DNA of 64,000 bases from Paralichthys olivaceus (taxonomy: Eukaryota > Chordata > Actinopteri > Pleuronectiformes > Paralichthyidae), in contig NC_091107.1 of the NCBI RefSeq assembly GCF_024713975.1, positions 14,311,501 through 14,375,500 of the forward strand. Reading direction: 5' to 3'. Both the position numbers and the translations under genes were made by a program. Positions 35,645-48,130 of this stretch are shown in pieces. The notes under the pieces were generated by a model. The model was not told the DNA's origin. It did not search any database and saw nothing but the letters and a program-made list of their open reading frames with translations. Each line of letters begins with the position of its first letter. Within the stretch, counting starts at the first letter, position 1.

Positions 35645-38600
35645 AATCATCTGTTGACTTCTCCTCACCTCATAAGAAGTTTTAAGGCAGCTGATAAAGT
35701 TTTAAGGCTTGCTACTCACCAAATGTGAATGATTTAATAAGCAGCTGGACACATCAACATGAACACAATCACCTCCGCTGTAACACATGTCACTGAATGG
35801 ACTGTTGTATGTTTTTGTGCCAACACCCACCTGTATGTGATTGGTAAGTTTTTATTTCCACATTTAAAATGTTATTGAAAATGACTGTTTTAATTGTGGT
35901 TAAATCTTGGGGATTTAGTTTGCTACCTCACCGTGGGCTAGGTTTAGTGCCTTGTAGACCGAAAATCTGGGACCAATCCAGCCTGATCAAGAGGTGTTAC
36001 ATAAAAAAAGATTTAGAGTACGCAGACATTTTGTATCATGTACAGAATAATTAAATATCTATAAAATGAATAAGAGAGAACGCAGGGGCCTGTTTCATGA
36101 CAAAGTCCGTTAATATGATAACTTTGACATTTAAATGCCACTAAGCTGTTGTGTAACACCTTCGAGCAGAGGTACCAGTGCTCTGCTAGTCTTCCCTTTC
36201 CTTACATCAGGAGGAATATCATCTTTGTGGCACACACTCTGAACATGCCCACATTTTCCCTTAATGGCACAATGGCAGTCTAAAAGCCTTTCCCCCTTAT
36301 AAAGTATGTTTTAAGAATATCTTACATATCAAATGTTGAATATTGAAGTGCTGCAGATTATTTATGATTATAAATTATTGAACGTCTGAGTGACGTGGCA
36401 GTTAGTATGTGCAAATATCAGTCGCTGGCACTGCTCTTGATAAGACTATTTTAAACCTATAAATACCTCTAATGCTACGTAATCCCGGCTCTCTCCCTTT
36501 TCCTGGACTGCGCTCTCTCTTTCTGAGGAGAAGAAAGGAGAGATAAGGATAGAGCCCGAGGGCACAGAGTGAGCTGGAGACAGGAGGCGGTTGAAGGTCA
36601 GTGAGCAGCAATACTCTTCGGCCCTAATCTTGTCAAGCAGTTGGGGGCTAGACTATTTGTAAAGCAGCTCCTAAAGGGAAAAACTGTCCAACTGGAACAG
36701 GATTCACACATTTCTGAGCTTGGACCGATCAACATGTTTGGCATTGAAGGAGTAGCAACAAGAAAAAGGCCGAGACTGTAATCTGTGACCTTTGTCCCAT
36801 GATGTGTGTAGGAAGATGACGTGTTGCTGGTATTTTCATTACGTCTCTACTTCCGCTTGATAAAATGCAGAGATTCTCACTCATATGGGGGATAAGCCAG
36901 TCGTGTCACACAGCCAGAAAGACGTTGACTCTTTTGTCTTTCACCACTTCAGTCTGCACAGGTCAACACTTGTGACCCCTGGCGTTGCAGGCTGGGAGGA
37001 TTACGGTGAATGAGATTACATTAGATTCCATCTGACATAACCTTTGACACTGACTGACTGGCTTCTTTTTCTGTCCCCCTGCGTACGGCGTAGACACCAT
37101 ATGTGATGACGTTTTGATTCATGATAAAAAGATGAAGGATGACTGAGAGGCATAGAGGCAAAGATTCATTTTGAGTTCCCTTAAATGACATTTATTTATT
37201 TCTCTATCTTGGTTTGCAGTAAACATGAGCAAAAATATACATACAATAAGAGCAAAAAATAAAGAATCCAGAATAGAATTATCATCCTTTTTTGGGCGAG
37301 AGTATTCCTTTCTTGAACACCACAGTCCTAGGCATTGATATGATGTAAGATGAAGTGATTAGATGGGGGTTAATGGGGTTTCGTGACATTATTTCTTAAT
37401 TAAAACATGAATATCTGACTCTTTCTCTCTCTGATATTTTCTTTGGGCCCTTTTGTGTTTTTTTTCTGATTTTTTCTGATCACCTGAAATTTCTCTGAAA
37501 GCGCTTCTCATTATTCACCACCTCACTGATTTACCATTAACAACTCTTTCTTCATTCTGGTACAGCAGACCTCAGAGAACTTTCACTGCACGCTCACTTT
37601 AACAAAGTAGAGAGGACTCAAACAATGACAAAAAATTCTATAAATAAATCAAAAACTTTTCCAACCGAGCTGTTAACATTTTGCCATTTGTTGAATTAAA
37701 TGATGAAACCTACCAGATATAGTTCCATGACATGATACAATCCAAGCTAATACATTCTCTCCTCTTTACAACAAAATAGCAGTAAAAATACTCTTTTATA
37801 AACAAAACAATTGTTTTTTTTAGATTGTTCCATCATGATGATACACACAAAACTGGCAATAATGCCAGAATGCGACATCTATATGTTTTTTCCTTTTTCC
37901 TCTTTGCCCTTGATGATACATGTTGCACTGATTTAGTTTCAGCCTTTCCAATAAATACATCATACAGCCACACAAGAAATAAATATATTGCTTTTTGAGG
38001 ACATCTCCAAATTATCACAGAAAAAAAAAAGGATAAATGGAGATAACAGGAAATAACATTCTGTAACACTGGGGAACAACACAATCTGTCCACCAGGAGG
38101 CACTGTTATCTTGTCATGTAACGTGTTCCTTTTGTGCGTAATATTGTTATCATAATTTTAATTATTATTATTAGTCGTTGTAGTGTTACTATTATTATTC
38201 ATATATTTATGATGTATTATTATTATATAAAAGTTAATTGCACAGGGTCTCCACCTCGATCTTTCAGTCTTTTGAATGAGATCCACACTGAGATCTGCTG
38301 CTGAGTATGTGCATCCAATCAATCAAATTCAATCTGTCATGAAAGTCTTTGGTTGAAGAACAAATCTTCATGTGCACATAAATTAAAGTGAGCATGTCTA
38401 ATAAGGTGATGGAGCAAAACATGTAACCTGCTTTTTTGTCATTTAAAGGGGCTTTAATTTCAGAAATTAATAACAAACAAGGGGAAATTAATTTTACTCT
38501 CTCCATCTTGAAAGATGATGACAGTGAATCGAGTGTTTCACACAAGGAGGAGGAGGAGTGACAAAGTGGGGTAAAGAAGTTCAGCATGCCTGCTCTGGAT

Positions 38601-39746
38601 TAGCCGGCCAGATTAAGAGATTACAGTGAAATTAAGTGTTGCAGGAATGCTGGAGAGGGGCGACGCATGAAGTGAAGTCACACAAAAAAAAACCCCTCAA
38701 ACGACTGACAACTCCTCAGTTGTACATCTTTTCTTTCTTTTCCTTCTTTCTTTCTTTTAAAGTGAGTGAACAGAAGCTTATGATCCGGGATGACAGTCAC
38801 ACTGGTTTCATTTTGTTGCTGTGCATGTGAATGTTTAAAGGTGTGACTCCACAGATTTCTATTGTCAGTATTTGAAGGCTTGCTTGTACTGCATGGTGAA
38901 TACACCTTAGGTAAACAGCACCAGACTTAATTCATGAATTTTAAAGAGGTTGGCTGGTCAATGTAGTTGTCTTCTTATCGTAATGGCTCTGCCTTAAGCC
39001 TGATTCATGGGTTCAATATTGGAAAATACTACAAGGAAAAAATATTAATGGAAAAAAATATATATTTTACAGGCCTAAAAAACAAAACTCTGATCCACTA
39101 TCAAGTCACATAATCAAGACTCTAACAGTCAACTATAAAGGGAAATGTAAACTACAAATTTTGATATCCTTGATGAATATTTTCGAGGATGAAAATGGGA
39201 CATGAATAAAACAAAGGAAACACTTCCAGTGCAAATCAATACAAAAATATCACAACAGCATCTATTTCTGATACTTGATTGTATGAAATAGATGCAAAGC
39301 ACACAAAAGGAACTCTAAATATTCATGTTTAAATAAAAAAATTAGACACAAGAAATGGATCCTGATTTAACTTCATGAAGAAATTGTTAGTGACAATGAC
39401 AGGGAGCGTAACGGAGCATCGGAGCTAAAGTTTTGTTTAACCACTACGTCACTGGACGTTTTGGGTCATGCTGATGTTGACGTAACTGACATGCCTTTTC
39501 CCATTGTATGGCATCAGTAGTTTTGATACGACCATCACCAGCAACCTAAATACCCACATCTGTTCTGTAAACTGCTCCCAAGTCAAACAACCGGTGATGA
39601 AATGATCCAAAAAAAGAATTATCACTTATGAGATGTCCTGTCATCTTAGGGTCAGACTCAAGCATTCATAATGTTTGCCACTTAATGAATATTGCACATT
39701 GCATGCAATTTCCCGACCTACTGTGTGAGATGAGAATTTTGAATAG

Positions 39747-39748
<2 letters not shown>

Positions 39749-39781
<33 letters not shown>
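39749..39781. repeat. (CA)n microsatellite
   Basis: A pure CA tract of about 32 bp downstream of atp1b2. Confidence 0.95.
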
Positions 39782-39784
<3 letters not shown>

Positions 39785-40502
39785 TGAAGGTTTCGACCTC
39801 TACTGTAACTCCCGTTTCTTTTCTGGTTTCATGAAGATTCCTATCTTACGCTACGTTGTTTTCGTAAAACACACACTTGCCGTGCACGAGTTTTAGAAGA
39901 TCACAGTGCGGCCCCTCCTGGTGGTCAGTGGTTCGACATAACCTTATTTCAAACTTAGCAGAGAGGTGGGACATGGGGGCCTCCTGCCCTCAAAGCACAC
40001 TGAAGACGTATACACACATGCAAAATGGCTTCGTCTCTGCATCCACCCTGTCAAGATATACACAAGTCTGTTGGAATATTCTTTGAAGTGCAACAAAATT
40101 GATGTACTGATATAAGGTCGTGATACTGTATAAATACCGTAGATATACACATTTTGTATTGTAAGTTGTGTATATTCGTATATAGAGGGATACTCTATAA
40201 GGAGGCAACCGGAGGGGAGCAGCAATAACTTGGTAATGTTACTGATCCTTGCAAACTTTGAAAACACACGTTCACATCCTTTATATCCCCTAGTTTGTCA
40301 TGCAGTATAAATAGACGTCACCTCAAATTAATGTACAGGAAAGAATTTTGTCCCAAAGCTCACAGACAGAAATAATGACAGGATTTCCACCCTTTTGTTT
40401 TTTAAATTCTCGATCTCATCTCACCTCATAACATGACTGGACTATTTCCCAAAAACATTCAGGGGTTGTAAACATATCCTACGAAGGGTGTGAATACTGC
40501 GA

Positions 40503-40508
40503 TTTATT
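40503..40508 (-). terminator. Candidate atp1b2 polyadenylation signal
   Basis: AATAAA on the minus strand about 70 nt after the stop codon. Longer 3' UTR forms are possible. Confidence 0.4.
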
Positions 40509-40576
40509 TCTGTGCATGTGCAATGCTGCAGAGAATGAAGAGAGTAGTTTTCAGGAGAGGGGAGGAAAAGGTCAAC

Positions 40577-43500
40577 CTAGTTAGTGTCGATCCTCAGCTT
40601 GAAGGACACTCTCCCGGCAAACTTGTCTCTTTCACTTCCGACGGGAATGTTGTTGGCGTTGATCTTGCACTCGATGTTGACGTCCTCATTGACAGTGATG
40701 TTAAGGAACTTGACGGCAACCAAAGGCTGAGAGTAGTTCACCTGCAAAACACACATCCAATGACACCTCGAAGCGCAGGAACGAATCTTTAAAATGCAAT
40801 GTTTACAAGATGACACACTGTAAACCATCTGTACAGTTTAGTCTTACCTGAGCTTTCTTGCCATAGTAAGGGTAGTACATAAGGTTGAAGGTGCCATTTG
40901 GAGGGAAGTACATCAACTCTCCAATCTTCTCACTGTCTTCTCTCTGGGGGGTGAAACAGTCTCGTCAGTTACAGCCTAAAACCAAAGTGCCCTCCATCTA
41001 CTTCAGCAACTTTTTAAGGTGAGAAACAACAGAAGTCTCCTAGATATTGCCATGAAACTTTTCTAGTTGGTTTAAAATAATGCAAATTATACATTATACA
41101 TTGCATTAATTTCCAACATAGTTTGTTCACATATTAGAGTCGAGGGTTTTTACAGAGGGGATAGCTCCGATTATCACTCCATGAATCAGAAACAGCGTAA
41201 ATAAATAATTTTCATCATGTGTTTAGGAATGACAAAACATTTTACATTAAAAGTGCACAAATTAAAAGTACAAAAAAAATAGACAGAAATATACTGAAGT
41301 AAAGGTGAAAATACCTCTGGGTAAAATGAGTGCTAGCTTTTAAATATTCTTGAAATACTGAAATTAAAAGTTCTTGTTGGAATGCAGCAGTCTACTACAT
41401 CCTCTCTGTGGAGGCCTCCATGTTTTTACTGTCGTCCAAACTGGACAAACTAAAATCTTTTGAGTTTTCATGACAACTGAAGTTCACCACAGGTTCTCTT
41501 TCATGTAGGGAAGGGGAAGGTGAGAAGAGGAGCATTCAGCTGCAATATGCAATTTCACCTCTAGATGTCACTAAATTCTACACACTGGACCTTTAAGTGA
41601 AAAGTACCTGAAAATACATCTACTTATACTAGTTGTCATAAATGCTACTGAAGTGGAGATTGCTGGCTCAGAGTACGAGACCAATCAGCAGTGAATAAAC
41701 ATAGATTATAATTAAAATCTACAGACACAAAAAGAAAACGTGCAGTACAATAAACATCTAAATGTGTATGTTATGGTGTTTTCTTCCAACAGGTTTGAAA
41801 GTTACATAAAAAAATCATTACATTTACCAGAGCATAAAAACACTAACACTTCTCACCTTCAAAACACCTCACATACAACTGTTACACTACTGCTATACAC
41901 GTCTAATTATGATCTTCTCTGTACTGTTCTTACCCATTCATCTTTGCCAACTTTGTATCTCTGAGAGCAAACAAATTAAAGGAACATGAAGGAAAAAGGA
42001 AAAAGAAAAAGAGAAGAGCAGCAACAGACATGTGGTGTAAATGACAGAATGGCATGCGACACAGATATGATGACATAGGAAATACAAACATCACAGGAAA
42101 GTGGTGATGAGCGATAGGTGACATATTGTGGACGAGCACACTAGCTATGAATGGGCTTGAGTCCAATTTGTTAGGTGAAGCCTTTCATTGTGGAAGACAA
42201 AAAGGGATTACCTTTGCACCACAGGTGACATACGGAGCCTGTCCATCCTTCCCTGGCAGCATCCCAATCACCTGAAACACAACACAGTCCCATCTCACTC
42301 TTATTCACACACAGAGGAGCAGAAAATGAAAGAAATCTGCAACAAGATATGAGATATTGAAAACAACAATCAATGTAATATCTAGTGAGTGAAACCTTTT
42401 TTTTTCCTTTTCCTTTTACTGGGATTTTTTTTTCCTTGTGCCCAACCAGTCTCATTATCTCAAACACCCCAGGTCTCCTAGCAACACCAACCATTTCCCT
42501 TGCCTCTCTCTCTTTCATACCCGATTCAGCTTGATGATGATGCATGGTTTGCCCGACTGGTATCCATAGTAACGGTCCTGGATTCCAGAGCAGTCCTCCA
42601 GGATAGTGCGGTTGAACTGACAGGAGCGCTTTGGGTTGTTCTTCACATTGCCGCTGTCCTCCTGCAGGTAGTACTGGTCCGGGGTGCACTCGTCGTTTTT
42701 CTGCTCCTGGACGGAGTCGTTGTAGGCTGTGGGAGGGGGAGGAGGAAAGCAGGGGTGGGGGTTATTTTACTAAGAGCTTATGACTCCAATGAATGAACTC
42801 TTATTTTGTGTAAACTCTTCACTCTATTGGTTTGGATAATCCACAGCAGTAATCTTTTTGAGCCACTGCGATTGAGGCCGGGGGGGCAGACTTACGTGCC
42901 AGGAACTTGTCCAGGGTCTGAGTGTACATGTCCCAGCTCTCAGTTTTCTGGATGTTGTAGATGATCTCAAAGGTCTCATCTGCTTTGGGTCTAATCACCA
43001 TGCCTGTGAGCGACAGAGAGACAGCAGTGAGTTCGTGACACGGCGACATGAGACTGTGACCTGTGTCGGTGCAGTTTGTATCATTAGTCGCCGCACCTGG
43101 TGTGGAGAGCCTGTCCTGCCAGGTTGGTTTGTGTTCGTCCAGGGTCTGCAGCATGACGTACATGGTGAGCGCAAACAAGCCGGCCAGGAAAATGTAGAAA
43201 ACTACATAGAAGAGAAGAATAAGACCTGCAGACAAAGAGAGAAGACAGCTGCATCAGGGAAACAATCTAATATTATTCATAGTGATTTAATTATTGAGTT
43301 GAATAGCATTTATTCTGTCTGTACATTGTATATAATTCAGTTTAATTAGAAAAGTGAATCCTACAAGGGCCTTCAATCAAGGATAAATTTACTTTTTCTT
43401 TTCACACTGTACAGACAACCTCAACTATAGTTACAGTATAGCTCAGTTTTGAAGAATCTGACTGCATCTGTGTGATAAAAAGTAATTTATTTTTTAACTT

Positions 43501-46500
43501 ATGTATAAAAGGTTCAGTGTGTAGGATTTAGTGTTATGTAGTGGTGAGGTTGCAGGGGATCCAGGTGATTATACACTGATAAAACAAATCATATAAACGA
43601 AATGTTCCATTTCTGTCAATACCAGTAAATACTGCTGTGTTGTATCAATTTCAAACATATTGGCCTTTATAATAAGTAGCATAAACAGTGTAAGGATAAA
43701 ATGATAATGCATTGAAAAAAATAAATCATTAAGGATTCTATTTAATTAAAAGAACAGGCAAGCATCACATGAACAAAAAACAACTACAAACATTTTGTAT
43801 TTAAACAAAGTATTGCTAAGGAAACACTGCAAACAAATCTCCATATTACATGTTGCTACACTCAGACCCAGACTTTACTGTTTTATTTTGCTTTATGTAA
43901 AAGATCTTTCTCATCTAAACATATTTTCTTTCATTTGTAATGGTGCTGCAGTCAGACTACTGTTTCTCACAGTACACTTCTGCGCTTGGCTGCGAGGGCT
44001 CTGCAGTATAATGGACAGGTTTTTATTTATGCATGAAGGCTACATTAGACAAATATCTGCAACCTCCAGTTAGAGTAGGCCATTTCGTAATTACTGTTAT
44101 GCGCAAGCACATTTTCAAGCTTGCATCTGAATTGATATTATGGAATTAATTCTGATTAAATGTTGTTGAGGCTGCGTTCAGTCACTTTCTCAGCAAACAT
44201 GTCCACAAGAGGCCAGTTAATCCTATTTATTAAACGAGAGGCGCTTCATTCTGCAACATCTGCTTCTCTCACACATGAACAACTGTCACTTAGATATTTA
44301 AAATATCATCAACTACACAGCAACATGATGTTATTTTATATCAATGGTGAAAACATTAACTGTATGTTCATACTTGATTAATTCTATAGGACAGAATTTC
44401 CTCCAGCCTGGGATCTTGTGAATAAAAACCAGGGGTTGAATTGCTGGTGTCTGACCAGTTTCACTAGGGAGCTGCACTGTCCTCAGAGAAGGAGAAATGA
44501 TGACAGAGGGAAATACATGAGGAGGGAGGACAAGGACTCCCTGGAGATTGGGGGTTAGGAGATTACTGGCCAACATGGACTAAGTCTATTTTTATGAAAA
44601 GCAAATGAAGATCATACTGATCATGTTCAATTATTCAGAAAAAAGGGCTGCAACTATGTATTGCTTTTATCGTCAATGCATTTGTCCATTTTCTTTCTCC
44701 TTAATATACGACTCACAGCTCAACATCTGCTCATAACTTATTCTGAGTGATGTGACCCGTCTCCTACATGGCATCATTAACTACTCTTAAGACAGATGTT
44801 TGGTCTCATCTTAACCATCCCTGTCTCCATAGAGAGCAGCAGAACGTAAATAGCATTCTATGACACATCCCCCATTTTAAGCATCAACACCTGAGGCCAG
44901 CTTTGGGTAGCAGCTGAGTGCCCTGACCCCGTAGCTCTGCTGGATGGCCCCCAGCGGGGAGCTCACTCACTCTATCAGCAGCCTCAGTACAGCCTCTGCC
45001 TCCCCACACAGCCAGGCTTTACAGAAATCCATAACAAAATGTCAAGGGGAAGCTGGTCCACAGGGGACAATTAGAGAGGGGGGTGTTTTTTCATCCAATT
45101 CTTCCTCAAATATATGTATGTATCATGAAATATATACAGAGTTAGGCTCCAGGCCTTCGGACCAAAGCTGGAGGCACTACAGCGAGAGAAGCATCTGAGG
45201 TAAGATGTGACAAAGTAAAGTGTTTGAGTGCCACTCAGAGGAGGATGTTGTGCAACCCACAAATACGACACCACCCAGGGGAGACTGGATGTGCATGTGT
45301 GCATGCAGGGTCAAGTGTGCAGGCAGGATGGCTTCCCCCCTGGCAAAGATGGTGTTAGGTTTACAGTCTGAGCTCCCCATCCACGGTGGTGATGGACAGC
45401 GCAGCAACTGTCTTTCAACTTGGTTTTGTTGTTGCAGACGACAGTTGAAAGCGCAGAACAAAGGCACGGGGTGGGATGGATCAACAACCACTTTTTTCCT
45501 TCTTCAGTGATAATGGCGGGAGGTGTCTCTTTTCTTTCAGAATTAATTAGGAGGACATGCTGTTAGATTGCTTCGTAAATTGGTGATGAATGCACCTCTG
45601 AAATAAAAAGGTGACAAGGTCTGAAGAGAGGATGGTTAGAGCTTTGACCTGTGGATCTCTATGTAGGAAACAAATAGTTATATTATGTATAATAGTGTGC
45701 AATCTCACAGAAAGAACAGTGTCTGACAATGACTTAGGTCCTTTAAGGCTCATTTCCAATGCTCCAGTCAGAGGCTTTTGTTGTTTTTTGGAAGTGGGAG
45801 GTGCAGAACATTTAATTAGTCCTATTTTAAAATGGAAGTAGTTGTTTTACCGTGTTCTCCTGATGTCAGCTGGTGGCAATGTAACACCCCAATAGCTAGA
45901 CTGTTCTACTTTATCAAGGCTATTTCCATATCATTATACCTCTTTACACAAAGGGAGTGTTCTGCATTTCATCTTCAAAGAAGCTTTTGATCCATCACTC
46001 TGTAGTGCGTATGAATACATGTAAACAAGACATTTGTCTGTTAAATAGACTGGAATCCATTTTATTGTTTGCCCTTTTCTCTGTGCTTCTAAGTGGGGCT
46101 AGAAAATGGATTGGCTGCAGATAAGTGCAACTAGAGGTGCAGCCAGTCTAGTGTACGCATCATCGGGGGAATGAGGAAGTGCTGAGGGTGAAATGCCAAG
46201 TTTAGCAGACCCACATGTATGGGGCGACTACAGAAATAGCCTAATTAACCAGCCTAAGAGAGCACAGCTTAAAAGGGCCACCAGACCTTGAAGCACCTGG
46301 GACACACTGAGCTGGATTAAGTTGTACACTGGGAGGATTCCAGCAAAGGAAGCTACAGTCAATGATTCCCAACTCTGCACTAAAAGCAGTCATGAAACAT
46401 AATCACCAGAACTCAACAAGGGGAAACCACTCTCAAAATCATTCCGACCATGCACAAACACAACGGAAAGATTTAAAAAAATCTCAATTCCTGAGGGTGC

Positions 46501-47519
46501 TTTCCTTTGCTCCAACGCCCTGAATTGATACCTTCCCCATGCACCAGCCAATGAAGTCATTAGATTAGGATTAAATCCTGCACTGAGTTACACACACTGG
46601 GAGGGGCTGGGCTGGAGGTGATACAAATAGCATTTGGCCCTCGGCTTTACCCAGATTAAAACGCTCCAATGTCATTAGAAGAGGGCCATATGTGCCCTAT
46701 CATTTCATGAATTTTTGAAAACAGTTGCAGGCTGCTTGTGTATGGGGCAGAAAAGGGGGCAGAACATGGCAATAGCAATGGAAACTGGGATTGGAACTCC
46801 CTGCAGAATCTCTGGGGGGGGGGGGGGGGGCAAACAGGCTGAAAATGAATGACATCACATTGAAGGCTCATTAGACGAAGCTACAGGCAAAAGCAAACCA
46901 ATTTCTGCTTTACTTGAATGTGAAACCTTAATGGGAATCTGCTCTGCAGCAGAATCCACGTTAACGCTTGCGACAGCACTCTGCACACTGAGATGAGCAT
47001 CTGCACTTTGCAACAAGAGAGGGACCTGTTCTCGGCAGTGCTGCAGTCAGCTGGCAAATAATAATGTGATGGAGGATGAATGTTCCTCCTCCACCCTCGT
47101 GATGGGCGCATTGCGCAGGGGAAAGCGGCGGCATAAATTAATAAATAAAGAAAGAGAGAAACTGGGCAGGAAATTATTTTTTTTTTCTCTCCGTCGGCTT
47201 CAACAGGAGCGGTGCCGCATTTCACATTTCAGCACCAGGCAGGAGCGGACAGCGACACGGGCGTCTCATGAGAATATGTCCACCTGAGCCCCGCAGAGCG
47301 TCATCAACTTTCATTATAGGTGACACGCACTTCTTTCTAATGGAGCCCCCCTGCTGAGGATGACTAAGACAGAGACCTGTTACAGAGACCATGTTTTTTT
47401 TGCTGCATTGCTGTGTGTCTTCACTCACCCCAGCTGCTCGCCGTCCTGCCCAGAAACTCCCTGGTCCTCGGGTTCCATATAAAATCCTTCCACTCGCTCT
47501 TTTCTCCGTCCTTGGCCAT
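40577..47519 (-). CDS. atp1b2: Na,K-ATPase beta-2 subunit (7 exons, 284 aa; 293 aa with a microexon)
   Basis: This is the beta subunit that helps the alpha subunit fold and reach the plasma membrane; in mammals beta-2 is also the glial adhesion molecule AMOG. Exons: 47519-47429, 43225-43097, 43003-42896, 42726-42521, 42271-42212, (41960-41934), 40943-40848, 40741-40577. Phases agree with or without the bracketed one. It is a type II protein with a cytoplasmic N-terminus (about 1-31), one membrane span (about 32-57) and an ectodomain. Six ectodomain cysteines are present: C123, C145, C155, C171, C195 and one in IECK near the end. N-glycosylation sequons include N112-D-S, N148-R-T, NGT, NYS and NIT. 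Beta-2 rather than beta-1 is indicated by PYYGKK, the [13 protein letters not shown] block and the [13 protein letters not shown] end. Intron 1 is 4.2 kb. The start ATG has a good context (AAAATGG). Confidence 0.95.
41455..41597 (-). repeat. Family-2 element end
   Basis: TTTCACCTCTAGATGTCACT and TTCTACACACTGGACCTTTA match the other family-2 copies. It is in an atp1b2 intron. Confidence 0.65.
41934..41960 (-). other. Candidate 27-nt in-frame microexon of atp1b2
   Basis: On the minus strand a pyrimidine tract TTTGTTTGCTCTCAG is followed by 27 nt encoding RYKVGKDEW and then GTAAGA. Both flanking exons end and begin in phase 0, so inclusion would add nine residues between C195-G-A-K198 and the REDSEKIG segment without breaking the frame. 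Without it, the protein aligns directly to the remembered mammalian beta-2. It may be alternative or fish-specific, or a chance match. Confidence 0.5.
43507..43600 (+). repeat. Family-2 element, 5' end
   Basis: AAAAGGTTCAGTGTGTAGGA, TTTAGTGTTATGTAGTGGTG and AGGTTGCAG match the left end of the copy at 12195. Confidence 0.65.
46814..46831. repeat. Poly-G run
   Basis: A run of about 18 G in atp1b2 intron 1. Confidence 0.9.
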
Positions 47520-47619
47520 TTTGTCATAAAACGTGGGAGCTCCGCTGTCCTGGTCTGATGCACACTCTCTCTCACACACACTCGAAAAAGAAGCGCCGGC
47601 TCGAAGAGAGCGCGAGATA

Positions 47620-47664
47620 AAGAGAGAGAGAAAGAGAGAGAGAAAGGGGCAGAGAGTGAGAGGT

Positions 47665-47696
<32 letters not shown>

Positions 47697-47697
47697 C
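47620..47697. repeat. (GA)n-rich tract in the atp1b2 5' region
   Basis: Interrupted GA repeats 100-180 bp upstream of the start codon, read as a CT-rich tract on the gene strand. It is probably within the 5' UTR or core promoter. Confidence 0.85.
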
Positions 47698-47839
47698 TAC
47701 TGTACCTCTACGGAGAACAGAGGCAAATTAAAAGCGTCTGCTCATGAAATTCAACATGCACATAAATTAAAAATCCCACAGCACACAGCAGCAATGCAGC
47801 CTCTCTACTAAGAGCACAGATGGATAAAGGTGGCGGTCT

Positions 47840-48130
47840 CTCACACTCAGCTCAGACCTGCTCTCTGCCCTCCCCCCCAGCTCTTGTCTGCATGCCGCAG
47901 AGTTTTGATGAGTGGTGCAGAAATCCAGTGATACTGCGGTAAAGCACCCCCCTCCCTCCTCTCAACCTCATCCTCTACATCACCCCACCATCACCACCAC
48001 CACCCTCGACCATCAGAGCTGACCAATCACCTGCACCGCACCCCTCCCTTCTCGCATCCAAGAGGCAAATCGCGTGCTGGCTGAGGCGTCATGTCATTGG
48101 CTCCGAGGCCACGTTGCGTCATACTGCTCT
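47840..48130 (-). promoter_or_regulatory. Probable atp1b2 promoter region
   Basis: The stretch is GC-rich relative to its surroundings. It has CCAAT boxes (CCAATCAC near 48024 and an opposite-strand CCAAT near 48095) and CACCC/CCTCCC motifs. It lies directly upstream of the first exon. The exact start site cannot be read from sequence. Confidence 0.4.

Larger units (their letters stand above)
34629..40576. other. Intergenic region between convergent gltpd2 and atp1b2
   Basis: It holds both 3' ends: a candidate AATAAA for gltpd2 at 35639, and one for atp1b2 on the minus strand at 40503. CA microsatellites occur at 35407 and 39749. The remainder is AT-rich with no gene that I can support; the small open frames are chance. 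Confidence 0.6.
43226..47428. other. atp1b2 intron 1 (4.2 kb)
   Basis: It contains a family-2 fragment at 43507 and a G run near 46816. I see no coding exon. First introns often hold enhancers but I cannot point to one. Confidence 0.55.
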
